Positions 23,553 to 34,968 of a stretch of 64,000 nucleotides of DNA are shown piece by piece. The notes under the pieces were generated by a model. The model was not told where the DNA came from. It did not search any database and saw nothing but the letters and a program-made list of their open reading frames with translations. The first letter of the stretch is position 1. The number at the start of each line of letters is the position of its first letter. Position numbers and translations under genes: made by a program. The DNA is taken from positions 1,485,001 through 1,549,000 of the forward strand of contig JAYKKM010000501.1 in the NCBI GenBank assembly GCA_035772405.1, in the 5' to 3' direction. Source of the stretch: Chrysogorgia sp. JL179-B06 (taxonomy: Eukaryota > Cnidaria > Anthozoa > Scleralcyonacea > Chrysogorgiidae).

Positions 23553-24233
23553 TGATGATATAAAACAAGCGTTCACTGATATAACTTTTTATTGGTGCAA
23601 GCTTTCGACTGTCAGACTACAGCCTTCAACGGGTTAAGAAAAATATGGAAATCTACACCTATATATATACAAGCAGAAAAATATTAAAGAGAATGACAGG
23701 ATGTGACATAAAATATAAGGATAATGTGTTATTGTTTCTTTAATAGAATAGGAAGAGGCTTCGAGTTGTTGTCGGCTTCTTTCGTTAAAAAGATTCTGAA
23801 GTCTTACGTCATGTGAGACAGGAAGATGTTTTCGAACTCGAAAGTAGGAGCATATAAGGAATGTAAAATTGGGACAAAAGGGATCAAATATCGCGAACCT
23901 TGCTTGTAATAACGATCATGCCATTGTTTTCGAAAACGGACGGATTATTGATGGAGGCAATTATCGAACACCTAAGACTTTAGAATCTTGGCTCACCGGA
24001 TTAACGAAAGAAGCCGACAACAACTCGAAGCCTCTTCCAGGACAATATGCTGTTCTATTAAAGAAACAATAATACATTATCCATATATTTTATGTCACAT
24101 CCTGTCATTCGCTTTAATATTTTTCTGCTTGTATATATATAGGTGTAGATTTGCATATTTTTCTAAACCCGTTGAAGGATGTAAGCTTGTACCAATAAAA
24201 ACTTATATCAGTGAACGCTTGTTGTATATCATT
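23553..24233 (+). mobile_element. Penelope-like element end with inverted second copy (fold-back)
   Basis: The right part (about 23870-24233) holds the end of a GIY-YIG endonuclease frame and a 3' tail ending in ACCAATAAAAACTTATATCAG. The left part (23553-23830) is the inverted copy of the same 3' end, including the last coding segment (GAAAGAAGCCGACAACAAC in complement). The arms are about 270 bp and roughly 90% alike by eye. Inverted, partly duplicated ends are typical of Penelope insertions. Confidence 0.65.
23869..24072 (+). pseudogene. C-terminal end of Penelope-type GIY-YIG endonuclease
   Basis: A 67-residue frame with SNIANLACNNDHAIVFENGRII, a TLESW motif and ADNNSKPLPGQYAVLL. These match the tail of the GIY-YIG nuclease of Penelope-like elements (S-N-x-A-x-H.., ESW, PLP.QY). 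The reverse transcriptase and the nuclease core are absent. Confidence 0.6.
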
Positions 24234-24332
24234 ATAGAAATAAGATAATTAAAAAATCTGCCCGCCCAGCCCAACGTTTTCCAAAAAGTGATGAAAAATA
24301 GAGATTATTTTAACAGACACAGATTAACGCTA

Positions 24333-24561
24333 CTCTGGCTTAAAAATAATTGAACATAACTTCTAATTCGTGACCCAAAGTTTAGAATATTTCTTCTTTA
24401 ACACTTTTTTGTTGATAGGTGATGTCATCACTCAGTGAGGAGATAAAATGTGAACCTGTATTCTCTTTAGATCACCCCTCATGAACACACTAAATTGAGT
24501 GTCGAAATGTTGGGTCATGAATTGTAACTTTTAGTTATGTTCAATTGTTTTTAAGCCAGAG
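24333..24561. mobile_element. TA-flanked MITE, ~229 bp
   Basis: TIRs of about 45 bases starting CTCTGGCTTAAAAATAATTG (left) and its complement on the right, with a TA on each side. No coding capacity. The TA duplication points to a Tc1/mariner-type transposase supplied in trans. Confidence 0.65.
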
Positions 24562-24845
24562 TATTGGTAAACTTTCATTGTCAGATATTACACCTTCCTG
24601 CATTGTGAACTTGTTCAATTATATTAACAGGCCAAAGGGTTAATGTTTCATTTGAGGAGCAGTACCATAAGATAAATTTTGTTCAAAAATTTATGCAAAA
24701 TAATGTACAGTACAGTGGTAAAATAAATGAGAAAAAACCTTTTCTATTTGTTTATTTACTTGAATTTTAATATAAAACTAATTAAACTAAACTGATTTTG
24801 TTGTTAAATAATTTCTGAAAGAATTACCTTGTTGAAATAAAGATT

Positions 24846-24904
24846 TATGTATGTATGTATCTATGTATGTATCTATGTATGCATGTATGTATGTATGTAT
24901 GTAA
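24846..24904. repeat. (TATG)n microsatellite
   Basis: About 59 bases of TATG units with a few TATC and CATG variants. Confidence 0.85.
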
Positions 24905-25299
24905 TTACAGATGTGATCTACCAGTCTGTTCTGTGGTTGGTCAAGATTACTCACTAGTCAACACCCCAGGCCATATAATATTTCAAACCCCTTCCAAAAT
25001 GTCATATACAATGTGGTGCCAATATTATGTAATTTCGCAGTTTAACTTTTCAATCAATATCAGTTGTTATTGGATGTCAATTCCAAATATCCTGCAAACT
25101 GGTCATTTCACATTGACAATTCAGTCATTATTTCATGCCGTAACACCAATTGACATTACATTTTTAATTATGAATACATCATAATTGATAAACTTAGTTC
25201 ATCAACTTAGTTCAGCTATCTTATATTTGAGATCAGACTACATAATTTTGCAACTGTTCTCAGTTTCCCAATTTTAAAATGTTTAGCTACAGAAAAACA

Positions 25300-26130
25300 C
25301 TAAGCCTAACGAAGATATGTCACTCTTTGTAAATTGTGAAGCATGGCCTTCAATAACTTTTCACTGGTTGTCAGATGATAAACTTTGCCTTTGCTAACTG
25401 ATGTCAACTTTCCAAAACCATTAAGAACAACATGAATGTAGACAATGAATCACTTGTTAGTAACATTGTCCGTTTTAATGTCATTATGCAGATAACCTGC
25501 ATCATTAAGGTGTCCCAGTGCATCACAACTCTCTAACATTAAATTAAACCATGGGAAGGATGCACATTCTTCCTTCCCCAGGGCACGACTTTTCACCAAT
25601 CCCACAAAACCAAGAAACTATGCAGAAAGGCAACTGTTTGGTACAAATGCCAAATAGGTAAGGTAAATTACCAAGGGAAAGCTTGGTAATTTTTGAAGCT
25701 TCGCTAACAACATCCTGTTTTGAAGAATTATGACCACTAAACTCTTTCACATGATACAATATCCATGGAACTGGTGAAGTTCCACACAACCAAATGCCCC
25801 TTTGCCCAGAAACGAATCCTTATTAAATTCTGCAAGTAGCATAGGATCAATTTCTTGTAAGGTCGGATTGAGCATTAACTTTTAACTTTCGCTGTTGGGC
25901 AAAGCATTGCTGGAGTGACTCAAAATGAGCAGATAACGTTTCGGTTTGTTCTACTTTAATTTTTAATTAATTTGCTAGTTTAGCATTCAGGTATTTATCT
26001 CGCTGAAGATTCCTTTTCCTCAACCTATCTCGGCGATTCTTTCTTGTCTTTTTTTATTTCGTATTTCCTCTTGAAATACACTTCCGTCTTGTCGATGGTC
26101 CAGACTATAAAGTTAAACAATTTTTAGAAG
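25300..26130 (-). pseudogene. coiled-coil plus protein kinase pseudogene
   Basis: On the minus strand, 26130-25870 gives a charged coiled-coil (RKRNLQRDKYLNAKLAN, ETLSAHFESLQQCFAQQRK) with stops. 25860-25800 gives the glycine loop (FLGKGAFGCVELHQF). 25760-25600 gives the VAIK-like Lys (YHVKEFSGHNSSK) and LPYLFGICTKQLPF. 25560-25460 gives the catalytic loop (AGYLHNDIKTDNV), and after an in-frame stop comes GFGKLTSVSKGKVYHL, where DFG has become GFG. Several frame changes and stops make it non-functional. The family looks like a multi-copy cnidarian coiled-coil kinase. Confidence 0.6.
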
Positions 26131-26554
26131 AATTGCTAAAGAACTAAAAGAAGCTCATCAACTCAAAAACAAGTGCTATATGGTGTCAACTGCTTCATAA
26201 ATACATGCATATAAAGGCATTAATTTCTGCAAACAACTGCTACCTGTGTCAAATGTGCCATTTGTCCAGGACGGTTAAGAGATGGTCATCTCACCTTAAC
26301 AGTTGATATGCAGAAATATGTTATTCTTTTAAAGGATCCCGCAAAATATTAAATGCATGAATTAATGAACACAATTGCTCTATTTCAATTGAGGAATCGT
26401 GTTCAATGAAGGGCAGCCACTTCAGTCATCATGTATGACCTAAAACTAACCCTAATTAAACCGCTGCATTTACATGAAATATATTATTTGCCTATGTAGA
26501 AAAAGGCAGTGAAGCCAAAAAAGTTAAGCTTGTTTGCTTCTTTATCTCTTGGAG

Positions 26555-26740
26555 ATCTGGCCCAGCTGGCGTCAAAAATATGCTATTGATTCCACACAAA
26601 CGAACGACCAATTAAACGAACCAGGCACAATACTAAATTGCTGCAGCCAGCTGGCGTCAAAAAGATCAAACAAACGAACAATCAAACAAACCAGACACTA
26701 AATTGCAGGATCGAGCTGGGGTAAAAAATGTCTCTTTGAA
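26555..26740. repeat. imperfect short tandem duplication
   Basis: CAGCTGGCGTCAAAAA, followed by AAACGAAC..CAATTAAACGAACCAG and ACTAAATTGC, occurs twice and partly a third time (GAGCTGGGGTAAAAAATG). Confidence 0.45.
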
Positions 26741-26841
26741 AAGGACTATTGACTCTGAACGAACGAACCGCGGTTTCGTGTCGCACGATAAACCGTCTCT
26801 TTTATAAACGCCACTTTCAAACAGCAAGACAAGTAACTTAC

Positions 26842-26910
26842 AATTGCATAATAATACTTGTAATGTGAAACTCAGCATATAGTTTAGGGCGAGTCCATCA
26901 ATACCATTCA
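26842..26910 (-). CDS. probable exon 2 of a SAM-like domain protein
   Basis: Acceptor TTTCGATTCAG before 26910 and strong donor GTAAGTTA after 26842. It joins in phase 1 to the exon at 27001-27088. The joined protein has NGIDGLALNYM, matching the N.IDG.ALL stretch of SAM domains (protein-protein interaction, helical bundle). It may be the 5' end of the kinase pseudogene downstream or of the SAMD3-like remnants further on. Confidence 0.4.
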
Positions 26911-27000
26911 CTGAATCGAAATACAACCAATAATTAGATTACAAAAGTGCACGTGGCGCACACAAATTATTACTTCCAAATATTGGATTTATATCCTTAC

Positions 27001-27088
27001 ATTGTAAAATCTGATAAACGTCTTCAGGAACCTGCTTCGCCTTCAAGAGGTTAATGAGTTCGGATGTGTTGACTTTATTGAAATCCAT
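27001..27088 (-). CDS. probable first coding exon of a SAM-like domain protein
   Basis: ATG at 27088-27086 in a reasonable context, 29 codons plus one base, then donor GTAAGG. The product has SELINLLKAKQVPEDVYQIL, the first helices of a SAM-type fold. Too short to prove alone; support comes from the phase match with 26842-26910. Confidence 0.4.
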
Positions 27089-28138
27089 TTCTCTCAATTT
27101 GAAATTACACTGTAGCTGAAGCTTTCAAACACCTTATCCACAAGAACAGACTCAACGAAAAAGAGGATCAATTTGCAATTTCTGCATGCTGTGTGTTAAT
27201 TCTATAATACACACAGTCACACTTGTTCACACTGCAACATCACCCCCACCTTATTTAATTCCTAAGAATAAATGTGAATTGGCTAATATGCCAGTTCGAC
27301 AAGATTATTATAAATCAATTTTAAAGTCATGCATCCATGCTGGTGGTCTAACAATTGTAACCAACCCCAAAACAAAGGTCCTAATTACCCTTTGGCAAAC
27401 GTTTTCTTGAGAAATGAACCCCCCAAAGCTATAGAATATATCAAAGGAAAGTTAAATGATCTATTCACAACATACGTACAGCTTTATCCCGCTAGCTAAC
27501 GTAGTTCTCTTCAAAAGCGCAGACAATCGAACATGCCCAAAAATATAATTTTCGTAATGCGGATACCATCTTGGAAACAAAAACACGAACTTTCGGCTGT
27601 CTTCGACGAACGTTTTCTTGAGAAATAATCAACTCCCAAAGTTTCAATATATATTAAAACAAAGATAAATTATCTGTTTACAATATGCATACAGCTTATC
27701 CGGCTAGCGAACGTAGTTTTCTTAAAAAGAGCGGATAATCAACATATCGTAACGTCTTAACAATCCCATATCCAGTGGGCTGGTACGAGTGCCTTGTATT
27801 TGCTCGTCGGCCACTTCCTTATATGGAATACGTACTAGAAGTACATCGGAGCCAGAAGAAATAGAAAACATGTTAAAAGCTGGACATTTGCCCCATCAGA
27901 AGAGTTCCCCCAAGATCATCCCATAAGCGGTTTTTCCGTTTTGAAGTATAAGAAAAAAAATGGAGAATACTGTAATCATGAATGTCTTGTTTATAGCCCC
28001 TTCAAAAATCTCTTGTCTACCATGTCGATTATTTTCACCCAGTACCGGTAACGACAGCCAGAATGAATTAATTGGTCTCTGCGCTGACTAAGTTCTTTCT
28101 GCGATCTTAAAAGAACGTAAACTCGTAAAAAAATTTCC
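27089..28138. other. non-genic stretch with a ~210-bp direct duplication
   Basis: 27397-27520 and 27610-27735 share AACGTTTTCTTGAGAAAT, CCCAAAG, ACAGCTT.ATCC.GCTAGC and AACGTAGTT.TCTT in the same order, so they are two diverged direct copies. The region is otherwise empty of genes and could hold the promoter of the SAM-like gene. Confidence 0.45.
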
Positions 28139-28507
28139 GTGATAGTCCATGGTACACCTGATTCATCACACACCAAGCAAACCACTTTCATCCTGCGATA
28201 CCTTTCACGGCAATCAGATGGCGAATATGTAATTCAGGAACGTTTCCTAAAGTTTGTTGACTGCAGTAAGAAGACAGGGGCTGACATTGTCGCATTTATC
28301 TTGGAAACGCTGAAGAACAACAATATACCTTTTGACGACGTCGTGGACAAGGCTACAACAACGCAGCCAACATGTCAGGGAACCTCAAAAAGGAGAATTC
28401 ACTCTCAATCGTTGTGGAGTAGCTATTCAGCAGTGAGTTGCACGAAGGCAATAACCTTTTTTGGGAAAGTTCAAACAGTATACAACTTGTTTGCACCCAG
28501 CTGGCAA

Positions 28508-29200
28508 AAAGACGTCGATTCAACATTGAAACGACGTCGCTCTTCGACGTAGATTTGACATTGAAAAAAGGTTGAAAACGCAAATTGATCGACGTTGTTT
28601 TCACGACGTCGAAACGTCGTTGAACGACGTGAAATCGACGTCGATTCAACGTCAATTTCAGTTATTGGAGTCACAAAGGTTCAAAACCGTCCGTTTTTCG
28701 GAATAAAAATTACCTCCGTTTTTTGGAGTAAAACTAACCCACAAACTACCATCCCTGGGTGTTTAAGAGTGAGATTCCACTTTCGGAAGACCAACCGATG
28801 ACCTGTACGTACCACCCAGGATTGCTTAACTTAACCTAAGGTTCCGCGACTAACCCGCTGTGCTACCCCGCCCCTCTTAAATATATAGTAATATTTATCG
28901 TATATAATGAATTAGCAAAAGCACTTACGAACTGCGATGGCTATTATTTTCGTTTTCAAATTTGTAACCAATTTTTAATCGACGTCGATTCAACGTCGAA
29001 ACAACGTCTGTTTCCGACGTCGAAAAGCAGACGTCTAAACAACGTCGATGTTTCGTCGTGAACCGACGTGAAATTCAACGACTCGATATAATGTCGAATC
29101 CGACGTCGATAACACGTCGACAAAGCGACGTTGTATCGACGTCGATATGTGGTTGATCGCGTCGCGACCGAAAATCGACGTCGAAACAACGTTGTGTCCT
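28508..29200. mobile_element. insertion with GACGTC-rich ends inside the hAT fragment
   Basis: Both ends (28508-28675 and 28975-29200) are dense in CGACGTCG, GACGTCGATTCAACGTC and related palindromes; I count well over a dozen GACGTC or near-matches. The middle differs. It interrupts conserved hAT coding sequence cleanly on both sides. No frame of its own. It is probably a non-autonomous DNA element with subterminal repeats. Confidence 0.5.
28790..28876 (-). repeat. possible tRNA-derived SINE head
   Basis: On the minus strand GGGGCGGGGTAGCACAGCGG followed by GTTAG is a good match to a tRNA 5' end with an A box (TRGCNNAGYNGG). No clear B box (GGTTCGANTCC) at the expected distance, so a tRNA gene is unlikely. 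Confidence 0.3.
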
Positions 29201-29400
29201 CAACGATGGGACATCCTACAACGCTGGTGGACCGATGGAGTGGCAAGTGTCCAACCATTTGCGGCTCATTTACCAGGTATCAAATCAGCATTAGATCTTC
29301 TCAATCTCAACCTGACCCCTAAGACGAGATGCAAAGTTAATGGCGCAATAACATGTGTCCTCTTTTGAATCTAAAACACTTGGCTTCACCTCGTGTTTTA

Positions 29401-29934
29401 GATCTGATAAAACACTGCTGCAAGTGTTTTAAACTATACTTAACATCTGCTAAACGAACCTTCCTCCAAAAAGAACTTCAGGCGGAATTTTTGAACCCTT
29501 CTACTGTAAATAAGAACCATTTTCAAATTCAAATCAATTGTCCATGCTGTAATATTGTATTGTAGCAAATAATCGATCTTTTTTTGACAACCAACACCCA
29601 GATTTTTTATAAGATATCATATAAACTAGAAATACGTATACGCAACAACCCTCGCCCGCTTACTGTTTGAAACTTGTATAGCGTACGTAGTTGCTTACAG
29701 CATTTTAATTCTTACTTTTAGTTGTACTTGAATTAGATAAATCCATCTGTCATTTGCCAAACTGAATATACTCTCAGTGGATAATATCTCTGAGAGCTTT
29801 GCGTTTTCTGAATTTAATTGTTTCATAGGACATCAAAATAAATAACTAAATACATTAATGGTAATAGTGAGTATAAACAGACACTATCAGCTGTTGAAGG
29901 AAGAAAGTGCATCTTTTTCATAGGAGTGCATATA
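29401..29934. other. non-genic stretch
   Basis: AT-rich with no supported gene. May include diverged hAT 3' sequence at the start. Confidence 0.3.
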
Positions 29935-30083
29935 CAGTAGAACCTGAGTTTGATGACCACCCCTAAAATTGCCAAGCAAAAGTGGTCATAAACGACAGGT
30001 GGAATGGCAAACGTACGCAATGCAGACATACTTCAAATTTGATATCGAAAATATTTTATTTGAAGCAATTTGATCTAACTAAC

Positions 30084-30087
30084 AGAC
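30084..30087. repeat. BEL target-site duplication (AGAC), left
   Basis: AGAC precedes the 5' LTR and recurs at 40503-40506 after the 3' LTR. Confidence 0.6.
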
Positions 30088-30375
30088 TGTCGGAAACTGG
30101 TTAATATTTTAGTTATCAAGACATTTTTAGGTTTTGTTTAGCTTGCGAATTCTTTGTGCTAAGCTTGCGTAATTTATCGTATGATGTTTGACAGCCAATC
30201 AGAAAGCGAGAAATAGGTGTGTGAATGTAAACAAAAGAGACAGGAAATAGAATTGAGGGCGAGTCTGTCTGGGAAAAGAGAACGTGAATATCGTGAATAT
30301 CGTGAATAAATTGTTACTATAAACATACAACATTTGTGAACTGTTGCGGGAAACTTAGGGAGGCAATCCCCAACA
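30088..30375 (+). repeat. 5' LTR of BEL element, 288 bp
   Basis: TGTCGGAAACTGG ... CAATCCCCAACA (TG..CA ends). Differs from the 3' LTR at one noticed base (AGGTGTG here, AGGCGTG there). Confidence 0.95.
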
Positions 30376-30379
30376 TAAG

Positions 30380-30398
30380 TGGCACCTCCGACGGGATT
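30380..30398 (+). promoter_or_regulatory. primer-binding site of BEL element
   Basis: TGGCACCTCCGACGGGATT begins four bases after the LTR. Its complement ends in CCA and looks like a tRNA 3' end with a T-arm. The tRNA identity was not determined. Confidence 0.65.
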
Positions 30399-30603
30399 TG
30401 AGCAGTGTTTTGGTTCAATCCAAGCATTTTATATCGACATTTGTCGTCTTTTGTGAGCGATACATCGACGCTGAAATAATAACACATCGAATGTGGGAAT
30501 TGAGCAGTGTTTTGGTTCAATCCAAAGCGATTTATATGGTTATTTGTTGTGATTCGTGATCGTGAAATAATATATCGACAGCGAAATATTAAATACATCG
30601 ACC

Positions 30604-31314
30604 ATGTCAGAGACGGTGGATAAAAAGCTAGGGGAATTAAATGGAAAGTTCAAAGCCTTGAACTTTGCGATGAAGAAGTCTGACGAAGCTATTACGTCTA
30701 GTAAAATCGAGATTTTAACGAGACAAATTAGCTCAATAACCAACCGAATTGAAGCTGTACACGCTTTGAAAGACGAGATCGAAGAGATTAAATTTACAAA
30801 TGACGACTCTGAGGAAAGTATACGAAAGTGGGCTGAGGAAATCGATTCGAAAATCGCCGAAGCAGATGACAAAGTGACTGAAATTCGACAGCGCGTCGAT
30901 GAAATCAAAGAAACCGAGAGAGCTGAAGTCGAAGAAGCCAAACGTCACGGAGAAGAATTGGAAAGGGAAAAACAACTTAAATTCGAGAAACAGAAATTCG
31001 AGTTAGAACAGGAAGCGAAAGACGAGGAACGAAAGCGGGAACTGGTTCATAAATCTCAACTCTTAAATCAACAATTGGAGTTTCAAAAGACAGAAACAGC
31101 GTCGAAAAAACAAGAACAATCGGCGTCTATAAAACTACCGAAATTACCGATAACAAAGTTCAATGGAAATTACGAAAATTGGCTCCCTTTTTGGAATACA
31201 TTCGAGGCAGAAGTCGATAAAGCTGACGTACCCCCAGTGACCAAATTTGCCTTTCTGAAGGAATGGTTACAGCCAAAAGTTCGTGCCGAAGTCGAAGGAT
31301 TACCTTTACTGTAG
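30604..31314 (+). pseudogene. BEL gag, N-terminal part (coiled coil and DUF1759)
   Basis: Starts at ATG 30604. Residues 1-180 are a long charged coiled coil. Then comes KLPITKFNGNYENWLPFWNTF, the DUF1759 signature of BEL/Pao gag. The frame stops at 31314, while the matching continuation is in another frame from about 31300. The cause looks like a single lost T in a short T run. Capsid protein of the intracellular particle. Confidence 0.85.
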
Positions 31315-33104
31315 AAGGGTATCAAAGAGCCAAAAACGTACTTCGTAGTGAATATGGCAAAACAAGCGAGATAATTAACAGTCATGTCCAGAATATTATG
31401 GGATTACCCGTTATCGTTGATTCTAATCCTTCCAAGGTTAATGAATTTTACAAGAGTCTTTTGTACAACACACAAGCGCTCGAAACTCTGGGAAAATTGG
31501 ACAAAGTAAGCGGTATGACGAGAAGTGTATTAGAGAAATTGAAAGGAGTTAAAGCTGACCTGGTACGCGGAAATGACGGCTGGCAAGATTGGGATCTCCC
31601 GCGCCTTATCGCAGAGCTCAAGAAATGGCGAGATATTTATCCGGTCGAAGAGAACACTACTAAGAAACACACACGTAAGTCAGGTTTTTATTACACTAGA
31701 GACGGTGATCGCAGAGACGGTGATCGTAGAGACGGTGATCGTCGTAAACGAGCGTGCGTATATTGCGAAGCTGAAGACCACAACTCTAAGGATTGCTCGG
31801 TTGTAGCTAGCGTCGATCAACGAAAGCGACAACTCGCAGAAAAGAAACTTTGCTTTAACTGCACTGGGCCTAAACATCACGCCGCAGACTGCAAGAGTGT
31901 TCATAAATGTCAGAAGTGCAATTCGAAGCATCACTCATCAATCTGTACGAAGAAAGATCAGCTGTTGACCGCCAGTGTGTCCAGTGACGGCCCATTAGTA
32001 TATCCGGTAGTGGTCGTAAATGTCGAAGGTATCAAGTGCCGAGCGTTTCTAGATACTGGGGCGGGAAATTCGTACGCTTCTGCCGCGTTGTTGGATTTAC
32101 TGCCAAGTCGAAGTCCTAAGAAGGAAGTTCGGCGCGTTGAAATGATGCTTGGATCGGTAACGAGGGAAATGGAAATGTCAACCGTGCGAGTCGAAGCCGT
32201 GGACGGAAAATTTGCGATGGATGTGAGTGTGACGAAAGTCGACAAAGGAGAACTGCTAAACCTGGACAATCCGAACTACGCGAAACTCGTAAGTACCTAT
32301 CAACATCTAGAAGGCGTACAAATGGAAGATAATGATTCGAAAGCGAAGCTACCAGTTCATGTGATACTCGGAGCCGGCGATTATATGCGTATAAAAACTG
32401 CTGAAAAACCTCGTGTCGGTAAGATAGGTGAACCAGTCGCTGAAAGAACCAAATTCGGTTGGATTATCTTAGCTCAGGGCAAGGAACTAGACTATTCCGC
32501 CATGTTTGTTGCTCAGACGAGTAAATGCGATTATGACGAACTGTGCCGATTAGACGTGCTCGGACTGTCTGACAAACCGGAACATCATCAACACGAAGTA
32601 TATGCGGAATTCCGAGAGCAGCTCACACGAAGCGAAGAAGGGTGGTATGAAACCGGTCTTCCCTGGAAGGGGAACCACCCGCCATTGCCAAGTAACTACA
32701 ATGGTAGTCTACGTCGACTAGCCAATCTTCAACGAAAAATTCAGCAGAAAGGATTAACTGAGAGTTATTCTGACATTATCGAAATGCAGAAATCAGAGGG
32801 CATCGTAGAAGTTGCCAGCGAGAAGCCACGGGGTGTAGAGTTCTATATCCCTCACAAACCCGTGACACGAGAAACGGCCGAGACGACGAAGTTGAGGATC
32901 GTCTACGATGCCTCTGCCAAAGCTCATAGTGAGGCACCAAGTCTAAACCAATGCTTGAATCCGGGACCACCACTACAGAACGACCTCTGGAATGTCCTGG
33001 TGAGAATGAGATTCCATCCCATAGCCTTGACTGGTGATCTGAAACAAGCATTCCTGCAAGTTCGGATAAAAGAAACGGATCGAGACGCACTCCGATTTCA
33101 CTAG
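31300..33104 (+). pseudogene. BEL gag end, protease and start of reverse transcriptase
   Basis: The continuation of gag (EGYQRAKNVLRSEYGK) leads to zinc knuckles (CVYCEAEDHNSKDC, CFNCTGPKHHAADC, CQKCNSKHHSSIC) and a short DGDRR repeat. An aspartic protease follows with catalytic FLDTGAGNSYAS (near 32048), then the RT N-terminus (LRIVYDASAK, ALTGDLKQAFLQV). A TAG at 33102-33104 stands where a Trp is conserved in the family, so it is one nonsense change in an otherwise continuous frame. Confidence 0.85.
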
Positions 33105-34966
33105 AGTCCTGATGCAAATCATGAAATTGAGACGCTGAGGTTTACTAGAGCATTGTTCGGCCTGACATCGTCACCATTCCTACTTGGGGGAGTGATCGAA
33201 CACCACCTGACGTCCTGGGAAAGTCGAAAGCCGGAAGTAGTAGCCGAACTGCGAAAGAGCCTGTACGTTGACGACTTGGTGAGCGGAAAGACAACGGTAG
33301 CAGACGCGAGGACGATGAAGAACGACGCGATTGAGATCTTTAACGACGCCACTTTTACCCTCCATAAGTGGCACTCGAACAAACGTGAGCTCGAAGAACC
33401 GACGAACGACAACGAAGAGAAAACTTTCGCGAAGCAACAGCTAGGAACCCCGACCGAAGGAGACTCAAGTCTTCTGGGACTAGCATGGTCAAAAGATCAA
33501 GACAAAATAAAAGTCGTTATTCCATCCAGTAAAGCTACAACAACCAAACGAGGAATTTTGAGCAAACTGGCTCAAATATATGACCCCCTCGGAGTACTAT
33601 CACCACGAACTGTACAAGGGAAGTTCATTTATCGCGAAGTATGTCAGAGTAAGATTGCATGGGACACTCCGTTAGCAGATGAGCACAAGAATCAGTTGTT
33701 TAAATGGGAGAAGCAATTGCCAGATCACGTAGCTGTACCTCGTTCAATACCTACCTTCCAAGAAGATATCGAGTCCATTGCATTACATGCCTTTGGCGAC
33801 GCGAGTGGTAAAGGTGTTGCGGCAGTTGTTTATGCTGTAGTGAAACAACCGTCTGGTACAACACAAGGGCTCGTAGCGGCGAAGGCGAGATTGGCGAAAC
33901 AAGGGTTAACCATCCCACGTTTAGAACTTGTCTCGGCACATATGGCCGCCAACCTTGTTCATAACGTGGAACAAGCTCTAGACGGGTTCCCCGTGCAAGA
34001 AACGTACGGTTGGCTCGACAGTACTGTCGCTCTTCAATGGATCAAGGGAGGCGGAGAGCATAAGCAATTCGTAGCCAACAGAGTCCAGAAGATCCAGTCC
34101 AAATCAAACATCCAGTGGCGTCATGTACCGACACACACCAACCCCGCCGACGTCGGAAGCAGAGGTGGAGAGGTGAAGCAGAACCAGTTGTGGCTGAACG
34201 GACCAGAGTGGCTCAACGACAACCGTGCCTGGCCTCCAGATATCGTCACTCACGCTACTGAAGAAAGTGAAGCCGAAGCTAAGACCATTAGAACCGTGCT
34301 GGGGTTAATCAACGATGAAACGAACTGTTTCGACCGTATCCTAGAGAAATTCTCATTGCAAAAAACGCTGAGAGTGTGCGCATGGATCTCGAGATTCTTT
34401 GCCAATCTGCATCACCCCGACAGTCGAACATTTGGACCACTAACGACTGATGAACTCGAGCGTCATTTCAAAGTCTGGGAGAAGAAGGTACAACGTAGCT
34501 GTGACAACGAAGAGGACAGAGGTCGACTTAACCTACAAGAGAATCCTCAAGGTATACTGGAATGTAGAGGACGCATTCAAGGTCATTATCCAGTTTACCT
34601 TTCTGACAAACACCTCTTCACAACCAAACTGGTTGAAGACGCCCATTTGCGCACTCTTCACGGGGGAGTGGGGATGACCATGGCTCGAGTTCGAGAGCTG
34701 CATTGGGTCCCGCGACTCAGACAGTTGACGCGCAAGGTCATCAAGAAGTGCTATGGGTGTCGTCGATTCCATGCGAAAGCAGTTCCACAACCACCGCCTG
34801 GTTTGCTACCGTCAGACCGAACCAACGAAGGCCGTCCGTTTGAAGTGATCGGGGTGGACTACGCTGGTCCTATCAAGTACAGAAAAGGTACCAAAGAAGA
34901 AAGAAAGTCGTATATCCTGCTGTATGCTTGTAGTCTTACGAGAGCTGTCTACCTGGATTTAATGCC
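33105..34966 (+). pseudogene. BEL reverse transcriptase end, RNase H and integrase start
   Basis: In frame with the previous part. Contains LFGLTSSPFLLGG, the catalytic LYVDDLVSG, the RNase H region (HAFGDASGKGVAAVVYAV, LVSAHMAANL, TYGWLDSTVALQWI), the integrase zinc finger (H..H..CYGCRRFH) and the first catalytic Asp (GVDYAGPI). The domain is cut at 34966 by the TA-flanked inner element and resumes at 39225. Confidence 0.9.
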
Positions 34967-34968
34967 TA
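34967..34968. repeat. TA target duplication, left of inner element
   Basis: TA here and at 39223-39224. Removing one TA with the 4254-bp insert brings the two integrase halves back into one frame, which fixes the exact ends. Confidence 0.85.

Larger units (their letters stand above)
28139..29400 (+). pseudogene. hAT-type DUF4371 (ZMYM1-like) fragment, split by an insertion
   Basis: 28139-28330 encodes PDSSHTKQTTFILRYL, ERFLKFVDCSKKTGADI and ILETLKNNNIPFDDV, the DUF4371 region of hAT-related transposases. The frame then shifts: GYNNAANMSGNL reads in another frame, and ITFFGKVQTVYNLFAPS (to about 28500) reads in the first. It resumes at about 29203 with RWDILQRWWTDGVASVQPF and GIKSALDLLNLNLTPKTR, then shifts again near 29350. 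The missing N-terminal part, frame changes and the 0.7-kb insertion make it dead. Confidence 0.65.

Noticed and set aside
23600..23660. A hammerhead ribozyme in the Penelope 3' region
   Set aside because: Pieces like CTGA and GAAA are present but the three stems do not form with correct spacing by eye.
28790..28876. A tRNA gene on the minus strand
   Set aside because: Good A box but no B box or cloverleaf pairing that I could build; kept only as a possible SINE head.
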